Notes: generated by a model not told the origin, from the sequence alone. DNA of 64,000 nt from Paenibacillus antarcticus (GCF_001637225.1 NZ_LVJI01000019.1:1-64000); one strand, 5' to 3'. Shown: positions 18,996-28,542, counted from the stretch's first letter. Made by a program: numbers and translations.

Positions 18996-19973
18996 ATGTC
19001 AGTTGTATTATTAGAAAAAAAGGATGAAGGTATCCCTGTCCAGATCCCTGTCCAACAAAGTAGACTAGACAGGTTTAAGAAAGGATTCAAGAGAACATGG
19101 CCATTACATGTTTTGATTTTACCAGCATTTATACTAACGATTCTGTTTCACTATGTACCCATGTTAGGGTTGGTTATTGCTTTTCAGGATTATAAGCCTT
19201 GGCTCGGTTTCTTCAAATCTGAGTGGGTTGGATTAACGCACTTTCGCAATTTATTCATGTTTGAAGATTCCGTGAATGTCATCTGGAATACACTTATCAT
19301 TTCGGTATTGAAAATATCATTCGGAGTATCGGTGCCAGTAGTATTTGCGTTGCTGTTAAACGAGGTTCGCAATATAGGTCTTAAACGATCGATTCAAACC
19401 TTAGTTTATTTACCTCACTTTTTATCCTGGGTTATCTTAGGCGGTATTCTAATCGATGTATTGTCTATTAACGGAGGACTGGTCAATCGCGTAATAACAT
19501 CTCTCTTTGGAATTGACCCTATTTTTTTCCTCGGAACAGGGAATTGGTTTCGAACGACGTTAGTAGTCAGTGATATATGGAAGGAATTCGGGTTCAGCGC
19601 AATCGTCTATTTAGCGGCGATCGCAGGCATTAACCCTTCGCTTTACGAGGCTGCTGAGGTGGATGGAGCAACTAGATGGAAGCAGATCCTTCATATTACT
19701 ATTCCTGGGATGCTGCCGATTATCGTTGTTGTTGGAACTCTTCAGCTTGGTAATATTCTGAATGCCGGTTTTGACCAAGTCTTTAACTTGTACAATCCCT
19801 TGGTTTATAGAGAAGGCGATATTATTGATACCTTTGTTTATCGTAATGCTCTATTAGAGGGCAACTTTAGTTTTGCTACTGCCATTGGATTGTTCAAATC
19901 CGTTATAAGTTTCGGGATGGTTGTATACTCCTATCGTCTAGCCTACAAATATGCTAATTATCGTGTTTGGTAA
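18996..19973 (+). CDS. Sugar ABC transporter permease (LplB-like)
   Basis: 326 residues from ATG 18996, which is preceded by GGAAGGAGG at 18981-18989. A start at 18966 would add 10 residues without support. A basic N-terminus is followed by six predicted membrane helices and the cytoplasmic EAA loop EAAEVDGATRWKQILHI that contacts the ATPase. It belongs to the CUT1 LplB group and forms a heterodimer with the next gene product to import the oligosaccharide bound by the protein encoded at 17089. Confidence 0.92.
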   Translation: MSVVLLEKKDEGIPVQIPVQQSRLDRFKKGFKRTWPLHVLILPAFILTILFHYVPMLGLVIAFQDYKPWLGFFKSEWVGLTHFRNLFMFEDSVNVIWNTLIISVLKISFGVSVPVVFALLLNEVRNIGLKRSIQTLVYLPHFLSWVILGGILIDVLSINGGLVNRVITSLFGIDPIFFLGTGNWFRTTLVVSDIWKEFGFSAIVYLAAIAGINPSLYEAAEVDGATRWKQILHITIPGMLPIIVVVGTLQLGNILNAGFDQVFNLYNPLVYREGDIIDTFVYRNALLEGNFSFATAIGLFKSVISFGMVVYSYRLAYKYANYRVW

Positions 19974-20000
19974 TCAATATAATCGAGGGAGCGGACGCTC

Positions 20001-20879
20001 ATGTATCATAAAAGCAAAGGTTATAAAGTATTTAATGTTATAAACTCGATTTGTCTAATCCTACTGTCTTTATTGTGTATCCTTCCGATGATTCACATTC
20101 TTGCAGTCTCCTTTAGTGGTCGCGGACCAGCTAATGCCAACATTATTGGATTATGGCCTATCGATTTCACATTTGAATCCTATGAGAAAACACTGAATAG
20201 CCCAAACTTTATTCGATCTTTGTGGGTAGCGGTATACCGTACTGTATTAGGGACTGCGATCGGAATGGCCTTAATTATAGCAGCGGGTTACGCGCTCTCG
20301 AAGGAATATTCCTATTTTAAAGGAAGAAGCGTATATATCTGGGTCTTTGTATTTACAATGATGTTTAATGGAGGATTAGTACCCACCTATCTATTGATCT
20401 CTAATCTACACTTGATTAATACGATATGGGCATTAGTGCTACCCGGGGCTGTTGGTGTTTTCAACATGATCTTAATAATGAACTTCTTCAAGGCTATTCC
20501 TCGTGAGCTTGAGGAAGCTGCGTATCTTGATGGTGCAGGGCTCTTCAAAACATTATGGAAGGTTTATCTTCCTGTCTCCATGCCAGCAATTGCCACGATC
20601 GGTCTATTTACTCTTGTATGGCATTGGAACTCTTGGTTTGACGGACTTATCTATATGACGGATTCGAAAAAATACCCTTTGGCAACCTACCTACAAACGA
20701 TTGTGGTACAGCAGGATTTCAGTAAAATCAGCTTGGACCCAAAGGATTTAGAGAATTTGTCACAAAGGTCAGTTAAAGCAGCACAAATTTTTATCACGGC
20801 ATTTCCAATTTTAATTGTGTACCCGTTCCTACAGAAATATTTCGTTGGAGGTATCGTAATGGGGGCTGTTAAAGAATAA
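20001..20879 (+). CDS. Sugar ABC transporter permease (YtcP/LplC-like)
   Basis: 292 residues, six predicted helices. It opens with a basic stretch and CILPMIHILAVSFSGRGPA, typical of the YtcP/LplC partner. The EAA loop is EEAAYLDGAGLFKTLWKV, and the C-terminus ends KYFVGGIVMGAVKE as in the family. A GGGAGCGG site precedes the ATG, 27 bases after the LplB-like stop. It completes the membrane channel of the importer. Confidence 0.93.
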   Translation: MYHKSKGYKVFNVINSICLILLSLLCILPMIHILAVSFSGRGPANANIIGLWPIDFTFESYEKTLNSPNFIRSLWVAVYRTVLGTAIGMALIIAAGYALSKEYSYFKGRSVYIWVFVFTMMFNGGLVPTYLLISNLHLINTIWALVLPGAVGVFNMILIMNFFKAIPRELEEAAYLDGAGLFKTLWKVYLPVSMPAIATIGLFTLVWHWNSWFDGLIYMTDSKKYPLATYLQTIVVQQDFSKISLDPKDLENLSQRSVKAAQIFITAFPILIVYPFLQKYFVGGIVMGAVKE

Positions 20880-20895
20880 AGGGGGTGGATAGTTA

Positions 20896-22866
20896 TTGAA
20901 TATCATATTATGGGAAAGATTATTGCCTGAGTCTGATGCAATTACGATCACGAAGCTTGAGGATGGGTGCAAGATATTAGCATCAAAGAATGGTGGAAGT
21001 CTAAGGTTAGACACTGTTGCTGATATAAAATGGGAGCAGTATGAATACATTCAATTTGATGTTTATCATGAATCTCATGATGTAATGGTCATTCTCCTCA
21101 CCTTTGAAGAGAATTCATTCCTAGATAATCGTAAATTCATTGAAGTTCATATAGGGACTTTGCCGTATGTGAAGACTACCGTTTGTGTGCCTTTATCCGT
21201 TGTGAATGGAGAAAAGCTATTTCTGAAGAGATTTCCGGGTATGATGCAGTGCGTTCTGCGTGGCGATGAATCCATTAATCGTAGACGTATCTCAGGGGTT
21301 ACAATTAGCACGATCCCTTCTGTATCTGTGAGGGAATGGACGATGAGTAACTTGATCTTGAGCCATGAGCCAATAGAGTCGAAGTATATCCCGGATGCTT
21401 ATATTGATTCTATGGGCCAGTGTAAGCATAAGGATTGGCCAGGGAAGATACACTCCGAAGAAGAGATGATTGCTTCTTTGAGAAATGAATTAAATACAGC
21501 AGATATTTCAGTGAAAGCAGGACATTGGGGCTGGAGCGAACTTCGATTAGAAGCAACGGGATTCTTCCGTACTCACCATGACGGAAGCCGATGGTGGCTA
21601 GTTGATCCAGACGGTTATGTATTGTTTAGCGCGGGTATCGACTGCATAAGTCCGAATAGTGAAACGTCCTATGATCAAATGAGTCACTTGTTTCCGGATG
21701 AATTGCCTCAGGACGGAGTATTCATAGATGCGGTGTCAGAGCGGGGATATGATTTCGGTATAGCTAATTTAATCAAAGCGTTCGGCTCTGAATGGCGAGA
21801 GAGTTGGTCAGTTATTACGAAGCAACGTTTATTAAGCTGGGGAATGAATAGTATTGGAAATTGGTCTGATCCCGGATTTATTCATTATTCAGAAATGCCC
21901 TTCGTGTATCCTATGGACAACTACCCAACCACAGAAGAACTCGTATATCGAGATTTCCCAGATGTCTTTCATGAATCTTATGAACAAAGAGCTTTGGAGT
22001 TTGCAAAGCAACTCTCAGCCTTTAAAGATAACCGCTTAATGATGGGGTATTTTATGAGAAACGAGCCGCATTGGGCTTTCGTTGATGAGTTATGCCTGAG
22101 TGTCATGCTCCTCAAGAACCCCTCACCACTGATTAGTAAGCAGTACTTAATAGACTGGCTAGAGCAGAAATATGACAGCATTCATTCCTTAAATGAAGCT
22201 TGGGCTACTTCATATAAGACGTTTGCGCAGTTAATGGTGAACCCTCCTCCGGTGTTAGAAGAGAATCCAATCATTCTTGAAGATTTGCGGGGGTTTGATC
22301 GGATTCTAATCCGGCGTTATGTGGAGCTCCCAGCTAAGGCTTGTCGTGAAGCGGCACCGAATCATTTGAATATGGGTATGCGTTATGCCTTTATATCTAG
22401 ACCTGAATTACTAGAGGGCTGCGAGTATTTCGATGTCTTTTCCTTGAATGCTTATCAGATGAAACCTGACGAAGAGCTTGTACGTATGGTTGCTGACAAG
22501 CTCAATATGCCAATTATCATTGGGGAATTTCATTTTGGTGGTGCGGATGTGGGTATGCTGGCGACTGGAATACGGGCTTTATCTACACAAGAGGAGCGTG
22601 GACTAGCTTATCGTTATTATCTTGAACAGGCGGCAGCAAATCCTAACATTGTAGGTGTACATTATTTTCAATGGAATGATCAGCCTGTGCTTGGCCGATT
22701 CGATGGCGAGAATTATCAGATTGGTATGCTTGATGTTTGTCAGCAGCCGTATCTGTCTTTTATTAATGAAATGAAGAAAGCACATGACAACATGTATGCT
22801 GTGAGAAGCGGAAGCCTGGAGCCATTCTCCGATCCGCCGAGGGAAATTCCGAAAACCGGGTTTTAA
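20896..22866 (+). CDS. Clan GH-A glycoside hydrolase, GH50 agarase-like
   Basis: 656 residues, no signal peptide, so intracellular. An N-terminal beta-sandwich of about 180 residues is followed by a TIM barrel with HDGSRWWLVDPDGYVLFSAG, a signature of GH50-like beta-agarases and relatives. The probable acid/base is E390 in RNEPHW and the probable nucleophile is E544 in IIGEFHFGG. TTG 20896 has GGGGGTGG 8 bases upstream and the gene starts 16 bases after the permease. It probably cleaves the imported oligosaccharide from an end. Agar-type specificity is not proven; many GH50-like proteins of soil bacteria act on other galactans or are uncharacterised. Confidence 0.72.
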   Translation: MNIILWERLLPESDAITITKLEDGCKILASKNGGSLRLDTVADIKWEQYEYIQFDVYHESHDVMVILLTFEENSFLDNRKFIEVHIGTLPYVKTTVCVPLSVVNGEKLFLKRFPGMMQCVLRGDESINRRRISGVTISTIPSVSVREWTMSNLILSHEPIESKYIPDAYIDSMGQCKHKDWPGKIHSEEEMIASLRNELNTADISVKAGHWGWSELRLEATGFFRTHHDGSRWWLVDPDGYVLFSAGIDCISPNSETSYDQMSHLFPDELPQDGVFIDAVSERGYDFGIANLIKAFGSEWRESWSVITKQRLLSWGMNSIGNWSDPGFIHYSEMPFVYPMDNYPTTEELVYRDFPDVFHESYEQRALEFAKQLSAFKDNRLMMGYFMRNEPHWAFVDELCLSVMLLKNPSPLISKQYLIDWLEQKYDSIHSLNEAWATSYKTFAQLMVNPPPVLEENPIILEDLRGFDRILIRRYVELPAKACREAAPNHLNMGMRYAFISRPELLEGCEYFDVFSLNAYQMKPDEELVRMVADKLNMPIIIGEFHFGGADVGMLATGIRALSTQEERGLAYRYYLEQAAANPNIVGVHYFQWNDQPVLGRFDGENYQIGMLDVCQQPYLSFINEMKKAHDNMYAVRSGSLEPFSDPPREIPKTGF

Positions 22867-22934
22867 TAACGAGAGAGTGCAATGAAGGTTGAATTGAGCC
22901 GCCATTTAAAAAATATTGCTTGGAGTGTACTCAC

Positions 22935-24275
22935 ATGCCAAATATTAAAACTAAATCCATATTTTACCCTAATTTAGCAGATTCTAAAGCGTATCGAATA
23001 CCATCGATGATTACAACAGACAAAGGAACCGTGATTGCGGGGATTGATGCGAGGATTGGGGATCAGACAGATAATCCTAACCAGATCGATATTTCAATTA
23101 GACGAAGTGAAGATCATGGGAAAACGTGGGGGCATGTTCAAAAGCTTGTCTCTTTTGCCGGAGAGGGTTTAGATGGTGCAGCAGCTATAGATTCTTCACT
23201 TTTGCAAGATGAAGAAACAGGAACTATATTTATGCTTTATATGCATACCCCAGGTGGAATAGGTCTTCGGGAAAGTGAACCTGGCATTGGTTTTGATTCA
23301 GATGGACGCAGGAAGTTATACGATCAAGAAGGTAAGATTTATTTACTTCACGGAAATGGAACTGTTACTGAATCTGAGGCTAAAGAGACCAATTATAGGG
23401 TAGATGAAGACGGTTATGTGTTCAAGGAAGGCAATGCTCAAGGAAATATCTATTACAAAAGAGGCATCGATCCAAACGAAAGTTTGCTAGAAGCAAGAAC
23501 GTCATTTTTACAAATCATTCATAGTGAAGATGATGGACTTTCTTGGTCCAAGCCCAGAGAATTAAACGTAATGGTTAAAGCTGAATGGATGCGCTTTATT
23601 GGATCTGGACCTGGCTGTGGAATTCAATTAAAGCATGGTAATAATGCAGGACGTTTAGTATTCCCGATCTATTTTTCAAACGAAGCGGGTCAATTATCCT
23701 GTTCTTGTATGTATAGCGACGATCATGGGGCTATTTGGCGGCGTGGAGAATCTCCTAATGATGGAAGAGAATTGGATGGCGAAGTTTTGACTGCGAAGAC
23801 TATTTCTGAAGGGAAGCAGTATCTGACAGAATCACAAGTCATTGAATTACCGACGGGCAAACTGAAATATTATTTAAGAAATCATTACGAACTTCAAAGA
23901 ACGGCTGTCACGACAAGTATGGATGGCGGAGAAACATGGGGCGAAGTGACATTCGATATGACACTTACAGATCCGATTTGCCAATCAAGTATCGTACTTT
24001 ATCCTGATCAGGGAGATGGGAAAGTACGTTTGCTATTCTCCAATCCGGCTGATGAAAAAACGCGGGTAAAAGGAACTATTCGATTAAGTGAAGACGGTGG
24101 AGGGACTTGGACTTATAGTAAAGTGATAGAAGAGGGGTACTATGGCTATTCGTGCTTGACTGTCTTGAAAAATGGCGAAATCGGTGTTCTTTATGAACGT
24201 ATATATGATTATCTAAATTGGAATGAAATGGATATACAGTTCGGTACATTTACATTGGATTGGTTGAAATCATAA
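22935..24275 (+). CDS. Sialidase-fold (BNR/Asp-box) glycosidase, cytoplasmic
   Basis: 446 residues without a signal peptide. The N-terminal Y-R-I-P supplies the arginine of the sialidase triad, and ARIGDQ follows as in GH33 enzymes. Five Asp boxes (SxDxGxxW) are visible: SEDHGKTW, SEDDGLSW, SDDHGAIW, SMDGGETW and SEDGGGTW, marking a six-bladed propeller. Insertions between blades 1 and 3 (about 100-180) differ from classical sialidases. ATG 22935 has TTGGAGTG about 8 bases upstream. An intracellular enzyme next to a sugar importer suggests release of a terminal acidic sugar from imported oligosaccharides; sialic acid itself is only one possibility. Confidence 0.75.
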   Translation: MPNIKTKSIFYPNLADSKAYRIPSMITTDKGTVIAGIDARIGDQTDNPNQIDISIRRSEDHGKTWGHVQKLVSFAGEGLDGAAAIDSSLLQDEETGTIFMLYMHTPGGIGLRESEPGIGFDSDGRRKLYDQEGKIYLLHGNGTVTESEAKETNYRVDEDGYVFKEGNAQGNIYYKRGIDPNESLLEARTSFLQIIHSEDDGLSWSKPRELNVMVKAEWMRFIGSGPGCGIQLKHGNNAGRLVFPIYFSNEAGQLSCSCMYSDDHGAIWRRGESPNDGRELDGEVLTAKTISEGKQYLTESQVIELPTGKLKYYLRNHYELQRTAVTTSMDGGETWGEVTFDMTLTDPICQSSIVLYPDQGDGKVRLLFSNPADEKTRVKGTIRLSEDGGGTWTYSKVIEEGYYGYSCLTVLKNGEIGVLYERIYDYLNWNEMDIQFGTFTLDWLKS

Positions 24276-24295
24276 TAGCAAACTGAAAAAAAAAA

Positions 24296-24332
24296 CAACA
24301 AAAACTGAATGATTACTATACAGCTTTTGTTG
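24296..24332 (+). terminator. Imperfect terminator-like hairpin after the sialidase gene
   Basis: CAACAAAAACTG pairs, with one mismatch, with CAGCTTTTGTTG around a 13-base loop. The T run is inside the stem. Confidence 0.45.
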
Positions 24333-24535
24333 CTAACCCCGCATGAGGCACAAATAATCTTAATTAGACGTTTATAAGATACCTGGACTATATCGTTGAC
24401 GCTCAGGATACCGTGATTAGTTCAGTAAAAAAATAAGGCGTCGAAAAGGCGTATAGATATATACTCTGCATTAAACGACGGTGAATTGTGGCTTTACCTC
24501 GCCACGGTTCACCTCCACCAAGTAAATTCATAAAC
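24333..24535 (+). other. Unexplained intergenic stretch with a strong hairpin
   Basis: About 200 bases without an ORF between convergent genes. It contains a 13-bp stem (24480-24492 with 24501-24513, loop TTTACCTC) in which two positions pair only as G-U when read on the + strand, so the structure favours a rightward RNA. I recognise no riboswitch or known small-RNA family. Confidence 0.35.
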
Positions 24536-24587
24536 ACACAAATAGGAGCTTTGCCACTGAAGTACGTTGGCAGGCTCCTATTTGTGT
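24536..24587. terminator. Strong bidirectional terminator between convergent genes
   Basis: A 14-bp perfect outer stem (ACACAAATAGGAGC with its complement), extended by inner pairing of GCCA with TGGC. It lies between the sialidase and NlpC/P60 genes. Confidence 0.75.
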
Positions 24588-24634
24588 TACGCGCCCCTCA
24601 CGCCCTGTCTGATTGAAAAATGATTGGATAAAAG

Positions 24635-25384
24635 TTAGTCAATAATATTTCCTCCATAGATGAAGCGGTTATTCAACTGTCTCCATGTCACTTCGCCAAT
24701 ATGAACCCCACCGCTGTTTTTAGATGGAGAATGAATGATCTTTCCATTTCCCATATAAATAGCTACATGTGTAATTGTCTTTTCAGAAGGTTCTAAATTT
24801 GCATAGTCATATGCCTTATCTCCTCTATAGCTAGAAAAGAATAATAAATCACCGCGTTGTGCTTCTTTAAGTGATGTGTAGTTTTTCTTGGAAAAAGCAT
24901 GAACATATGCAGCTTGGCTCCTCGAATCCCACGGCAAATCCATGCCCAATGAGGTCAAGAACACCCACCTTGTATAATCAGAACAGTCGAATGTAGAAGG
25001 TTCAGTTCGGTCAGAGCCATAAACGTAAGGGGTTCCTACATAAGATTCAGCAGCTTTAATGAGCTTCTCCACATAATTCTTATGACTAGGCGGAGTGGAA
25101 GAGTTAGGGTGTTGTTCGATGAGTGGAAATCCATTTGGATCTAGTAACACCTTTTTACTCGGATCAGCAGTTAAATTCCGTATGTGGTGGGAATTAGGTG
25201 GTCGTTCAACACCTAGATCTCCAAAGTACAGATCGGGATCATTGGCTTGTTCTTCTGTAACGATCTTCGTCTTGTGGTCATTTATGTTACGTGGACGTAT
25301 TTCATTGTTTGACGAGCATGCAGAGATCAGCATAAAGCTACAGCTTAATCCTAATGTGAGCGCCTGCACCCATAGTTTTCTCAT
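24635..25384 (-). CDS. NlpC/P60 cell-wall peptidase lipoprotein
   Basis: 249 residues. A signal peptide with lipobox LISAC places a lipidated cysteine at 23. A flexible region follows, then the C-terminal NlpC/P60 (C40) domain (about 105-248) with catalytic C134 (TFDCSDYTRW), H206 (THVAIYMG) and the third polar residue H218 (IIHSP). Such enzymes cut gamma-D-glutamyl-diamino-acid bonds in peptidoglycan stem peptides. There is no SH3 or LysM domain, so membrane anchoring alone positions it. AGAGAGGT lies 12 bases before the ATG. It is monocistronic. Confidence 0.9.
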   Translation of the reverse strand: MRKLWVQALTLGLSCSFMLISACSSNNEIRPRNINDHKTKIVTEEQANDPDLYFGDLGVERPPNSHHIRNLTADPSKKVLLDPNGFPLIEQHPNSSTPPSHKNYVEKLIKAAESYVGTPYVYGSDRTEPSTFDCSDYTRWVFLTSLGMDLPWDSRSQAAYVHAFSKKNYTSLKEAQRGDLLFFSSYRGDKAYDYANLEPSEKTITHVAIYMGNGKIIHSPSKNSGGVHIGEVTWRQLNNRFIYGGNIID

Positions 25385-25666
25385 CCAATCACGTACCTCT
25401 CTAGGTAATATGATCTTAGAATGTCTATATTTGTATTATTTGATTCAAATAGGGAGGAGAAATCGTACATTTATGCCTTTCGATTACAACTTATTACACC
25501 GATAAATGCTGTAATATTTAAAAGCCTAACGTCCTTCTATATAATTTGTTACTATGGTAATAAGTAGATGTCTCCCACGTATTAAGAGGCAATCATTGAA
25601 GATTATTTGAAGTCAGACGCCTACTACCTATTATAAGTATGTAAATGACAACCAGGAGGGAATAAA

Positions 25667-28453
25667 TTGAATACACAGAAGCTAGGAGTTCCATTAGAAG
25701 GTTTTGCTGAATTTAGTAGAAAAGTAGCCGCAGAGGGTGCCGTATTGTTAAGAAATGAGGGACAGGTTCTTCCCCTTCGTAAAGAAGAAAGCGTTTCAGT
25801 ATTTGGCAGAACGCAAGTGAATTACTATCGTAGTGGTACAGGTTCAGGGGGTAGTGTCCATGTTTCCCATACAACCAATCTGCTCGACGGTCTTCGGAGC
25901 AAGAAGGACATTAACATTAACGAAGAATTAGCAGCGGTATATGAACAGTGGATTGAGCAGAATCCATTTAATAATGGTGGAGGCGGATGGGCAGCTGAAC
26001 CGTGGCACCAGAAGGAAATGGATTTGAACGTTGAGCTAGTATCAGAAGCAAGAAATAAATCCGATAAAGCAATTGTTGTCATTGGACGTACAGCAGGAGA
26101 AGATCAGGATAATGCTGATGAGGCGGGAAGCTACCAATTAACAGCAGAAGAAATAGAAATGCTGAAGCAAGTAACGACTTATTTCGAACAAACCGTCGTT
26201 GTTCTGAATGTATCGAATATTATTGATATGAGCTGGATGAACGATGAAAGCTATGTGCATCCGATAGCATGTGTTATTTACAGTTGGCATGGCGGTATGG
26301 AAGGTGGAAATGCGATTGCTGATGTGTTGGTCGGAGAAGTGACACCTAGCGGTAAATTAACCGATACCATTGCTTATTCAATCGACGATTATCCATCCAC
26401 TCAGAATTACGGCAATGAATTTAAAAATGTCTACCAAGAAGATATTTATTTAGGTTACCGTTATTTCGAAACGTTTCGACCAGAAAAAGTTCAATTTGAA
26501 TTCGGGTATGGATTGTCTTATACTCAGTTCGAAATCGAGTCGGAAGAAGCCACACTAACCACTAAAGATGGTGAAGAGTACGTTGAAATTGGTGTAACCG
26601 TAAGTAATATCGGAACGACCTATGCAGGAAAAGAGGTCGTGCAGGTTTATTACGAAGCACCGCAAGGCAAGCTTGGGCAGCCGGCTAGAGTATTGGCTGC
26701 ATTCGTGAAGACCAAGGAACTTCAAGCGGGTGAATCGCAGCAGCTCACCGTGAGTTTCCCTGTTCACTCGATGGCTTCCTACGATGACGCAGGTGTGACA
26801 GGTCATCCTTCTGCTTATGTGCTGGAAGAAGGGACATACCGCTTTTATGTGGGAACCAGTGTTAAACATGTGAAGGAAATCGGCATTGCGGGTCAGAGCG
26901 GTTATGTTGTTGAGATTCTTCAAGTCGTGGAACAACTACAAGAAGCAATGGCGCCAACGGAAGACTTTACGAGAATGAAGCCAGGAGCTCGTAAAGAAGA
27001 CGGTTCGTATGAACTGATCTTCGCAGAGGTACCGAAGCGTAAAGTTTCAATGGCAGAACGAATTGAACACAATCTCCCACAGACCCTTGAGCAAACTGGC
27101 AATCAGGGTTACAAGTTAAGAGACGTGCATGAAGGAAAAGTCAGCATGGAAGCCTTTATTGCTCAACTTAACGATCAAGATTTAGCCGTGATCGTAAGAG
27201 GTGAAGGCATGAGTAGTCCGCTGGTTACACCAGGTACGGCTTCAGCTTTCGGTGGAGTAAGTGACAGCTTGTTAGACTACGGTATTCCAGTTGCATGTAC
27301 GGCAGATGGTCCGTCGGGGATTCGGATGGACAGTGGACAACAAGCAACGCAGGTTGCTATCGGAACGTTGCTTGCGGCTACTTGGAATACGGAACTAGTC
27401 GAAGAACTTTATGTCATGGAAGGTCGCGAATTATTAAGCTACAACATTGATGCGTTACTTGGACCTGGTCTAAATATTCGACGCAGCCCACTTAACGGAC
27501 GCAATTTTGAATATTTCTCGGAAGATCCGCTGATCTCTGGGGTATTCGCCGCAGCATGCACACGTGGAATTATGAAAGGCGGATCCAATGCTACGTTGAA
27601 GCATTTCGCATGCAATAACCAAGAAAAGCATCGCAGTAAAGTTGATGCGGTCGTATCCGAGCGCGCCCTTCGGGAAATTTATCTGAAAGGTTTCGAAATT
27701 GCAGTGAAGCAGGGCGGAGCTAATTCAATTATGACCTCCTACAATCCGATTAATGGACACTGGGCAGCGTCCAATTATGATATGAACACCACTATTCTTC
27801 GTGGGGAGTGGGGATTTCAAGGCATCGTGATGACGGATTGGTGGGCGATTATGAATGATGTAGTTGAAGGTGGCATAGCAGATCGTAAATTTACGAACTG
27901 GATGGTTCGCGCGCAGAATGATCTCTATATGGTAGTCATGAACTATGGGGCGGAAATTAACGCATGGGACGACAACACTATAGAATCATTGGACAATGGT
28001 ACTCTTACTCGTGGCGAACTACAGCGTAGTGCCATCAATATTTGTCAGTTCATTATGCAAGCACCGGTATTCTCTAGAAAACAGGTGATTGAAGAAGTGG
28101 TTGATACATTCACAGCCAATCCGTCCCTCTCATCGGAACAAGCGCAAATATTATCCGATAATGCACAGGTGAAACCTGCCACAGATGGATCAACTGTTGT
28201 GAAAGTGGACGTAGCCGGCGAATATCGGATTATTGTGCACATCATGTCTCCGGAATCGGAACTTGCGCAAAGTGCTTGCAATGTCATGTTGAACGAACAG
28301 CCAGTGACGACCATCCAAACGAATGGTACCGACGGCAGATGGATTAGACAGAAACTTGTTAAAATTCAATTGGAAGCAGGCCTTTATGAGATGAAGTTAG
28401 ATTTCGTCAAACCAGGCTTGCAAATCGATTGGATTGAATTTAATCGAATTTAA
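25667..28453 (+). CDS. Glycoside hydrolase family 3 enzyme with permuted domain order
   Basis: 928 residues without signal peptide. The usual C-terminal GH3 alpha/beta domain comes first (residues about 15-275, with GEDQDNADEAGSY), then a fibronectin-III-like domain (about 295-410), then the TIM-barrel domain (about 485-790) with GPSGIR, LKHFACNNQE and the nucleophile D724 in GIVMTDWW. A C-terminal beta-rich tail (about 835-928) may be a carbohydrate-binding module. Reverse-order GH3 enzymes are known, for example from ruminococci, and usually act as exo-beta-glycosidases. TTG 25667 has AGGAGGG 6 bases upstream. It has no transporter in its own unit. Confidence 0.9.
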   Translation: MNTQKLGVPLEGFAEFSRKVAAEGAVLLRNEGQVLPLRKEESVSVFGRTQVNYYRSGTGSGGSVHVSHTTNLLDGLRSKKDININEELAAVYEQWIEQNPFNNGGGGWAAEPWHQKEMDLNVELVSEARNKSDKAIVVIGRTAGEDQDNADEAGSYQLTAEEIEMLKQVTTYFEQTVVVLNVSNIIDMSWMNDESYVHPIACVIYSWHGGMEGGNAIADVLVGEVTPSGKLTDTIAYSIDDYPSTQNYGNEFKNVYQEDIYLGYRYFETFRPEKVQFEFGYGLSYTQFEIESEEATLTTKDGEEYVEIGVTVSNIGTTYAGKEVVQVYYEAPQGKLGQPARVLAAFVKTKELQAGESQQLTVSFPVHSMASYDDAGVTGHPSAYVLEEGTYRFYVGTSVKHVKEIGIAGQSGYVVEILQVVEQLQEAMAPTEDFTRMKPGARKEDGSYELIFAEVPKRKVSMAERIEHNLPQTLEQTGNQGYKLRDVHEGKVSMEAFIAQLNDQDLAVIVRGEGMSSPLVTPGTASAFGGVSDSLLDYGIPVACTADGPSGIRMDSGQQATQVAIGTLLAATWNTELVEELYVMEGRELLSYNIDALLGPGLNIRRSPLNGRNFEYFSEDPLISGVFAAACTRGIMKGGSNATLKHFACNNQEKHRSKVDAVVSERALREIYLKGFEIAVKQGGANSIMTSYNPINGHWAASNYDMNTTILRGEWGFQGIVMTDWWAIMNDVVEGGIADRKFTNWMVRAQNDLYMVVMNYGAEINAWDDNTIESLDNGTLTRGELQRSAINICQFIMQAPVFSRKQVIEEVVDTFTANPSLSSEQAQILSDNAQVKPATDGSTVVKVDVAGEYRIIVHIMSPESELAQSACNVMLNEQPVTTIQTNGTDGRWIRQKLVKIQLEAGLYEMKLDFVKPGLQIDWIEFNRI

Positions 28454-28504
28454 CCACAACCCAAATGTGAAGTGACCCTGTAAAGTTAAATAGATTATTG
28501 TCTT

Positions 28505-28542
28505 AGGCATGAGTACGGTATTATACCGGACTCATGCCTTTT
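28505..28542 (+). terminator. Rho-independent terminator after the GH3 gene
   Basis: AGGCATGAGT pairs with ACTCATGCCT, with an inner CGGTA/TACCG stem, followed by TTTT. The next 228 bases up to the phosphatase gene hold no gene I can support. Confidence 0.88.

Noticed and set aside
22882..22977. A 31-codon ORF overlapping the start of the sialidase gene in another frame
   Set aside because: It would read through the start region of a well-supported gene in a different frame, and no leader-peptide features are visible.
24635..25666. c-di-AMP (ydaO-type) riboswitch upstream of the NlpC/P60 gene
   Set aside because: Such riboswitches often precede cell-wall peptidase genes, so I looked on the minus strand, but the conserved sequence blocks are absent.
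25783..25798. cre-like AAGAAAGCGTTTCAGT inside the GH3 gene
   Set aside because: Three mismatches to the consensus and located within coding sequence more than 100 bases after the start.
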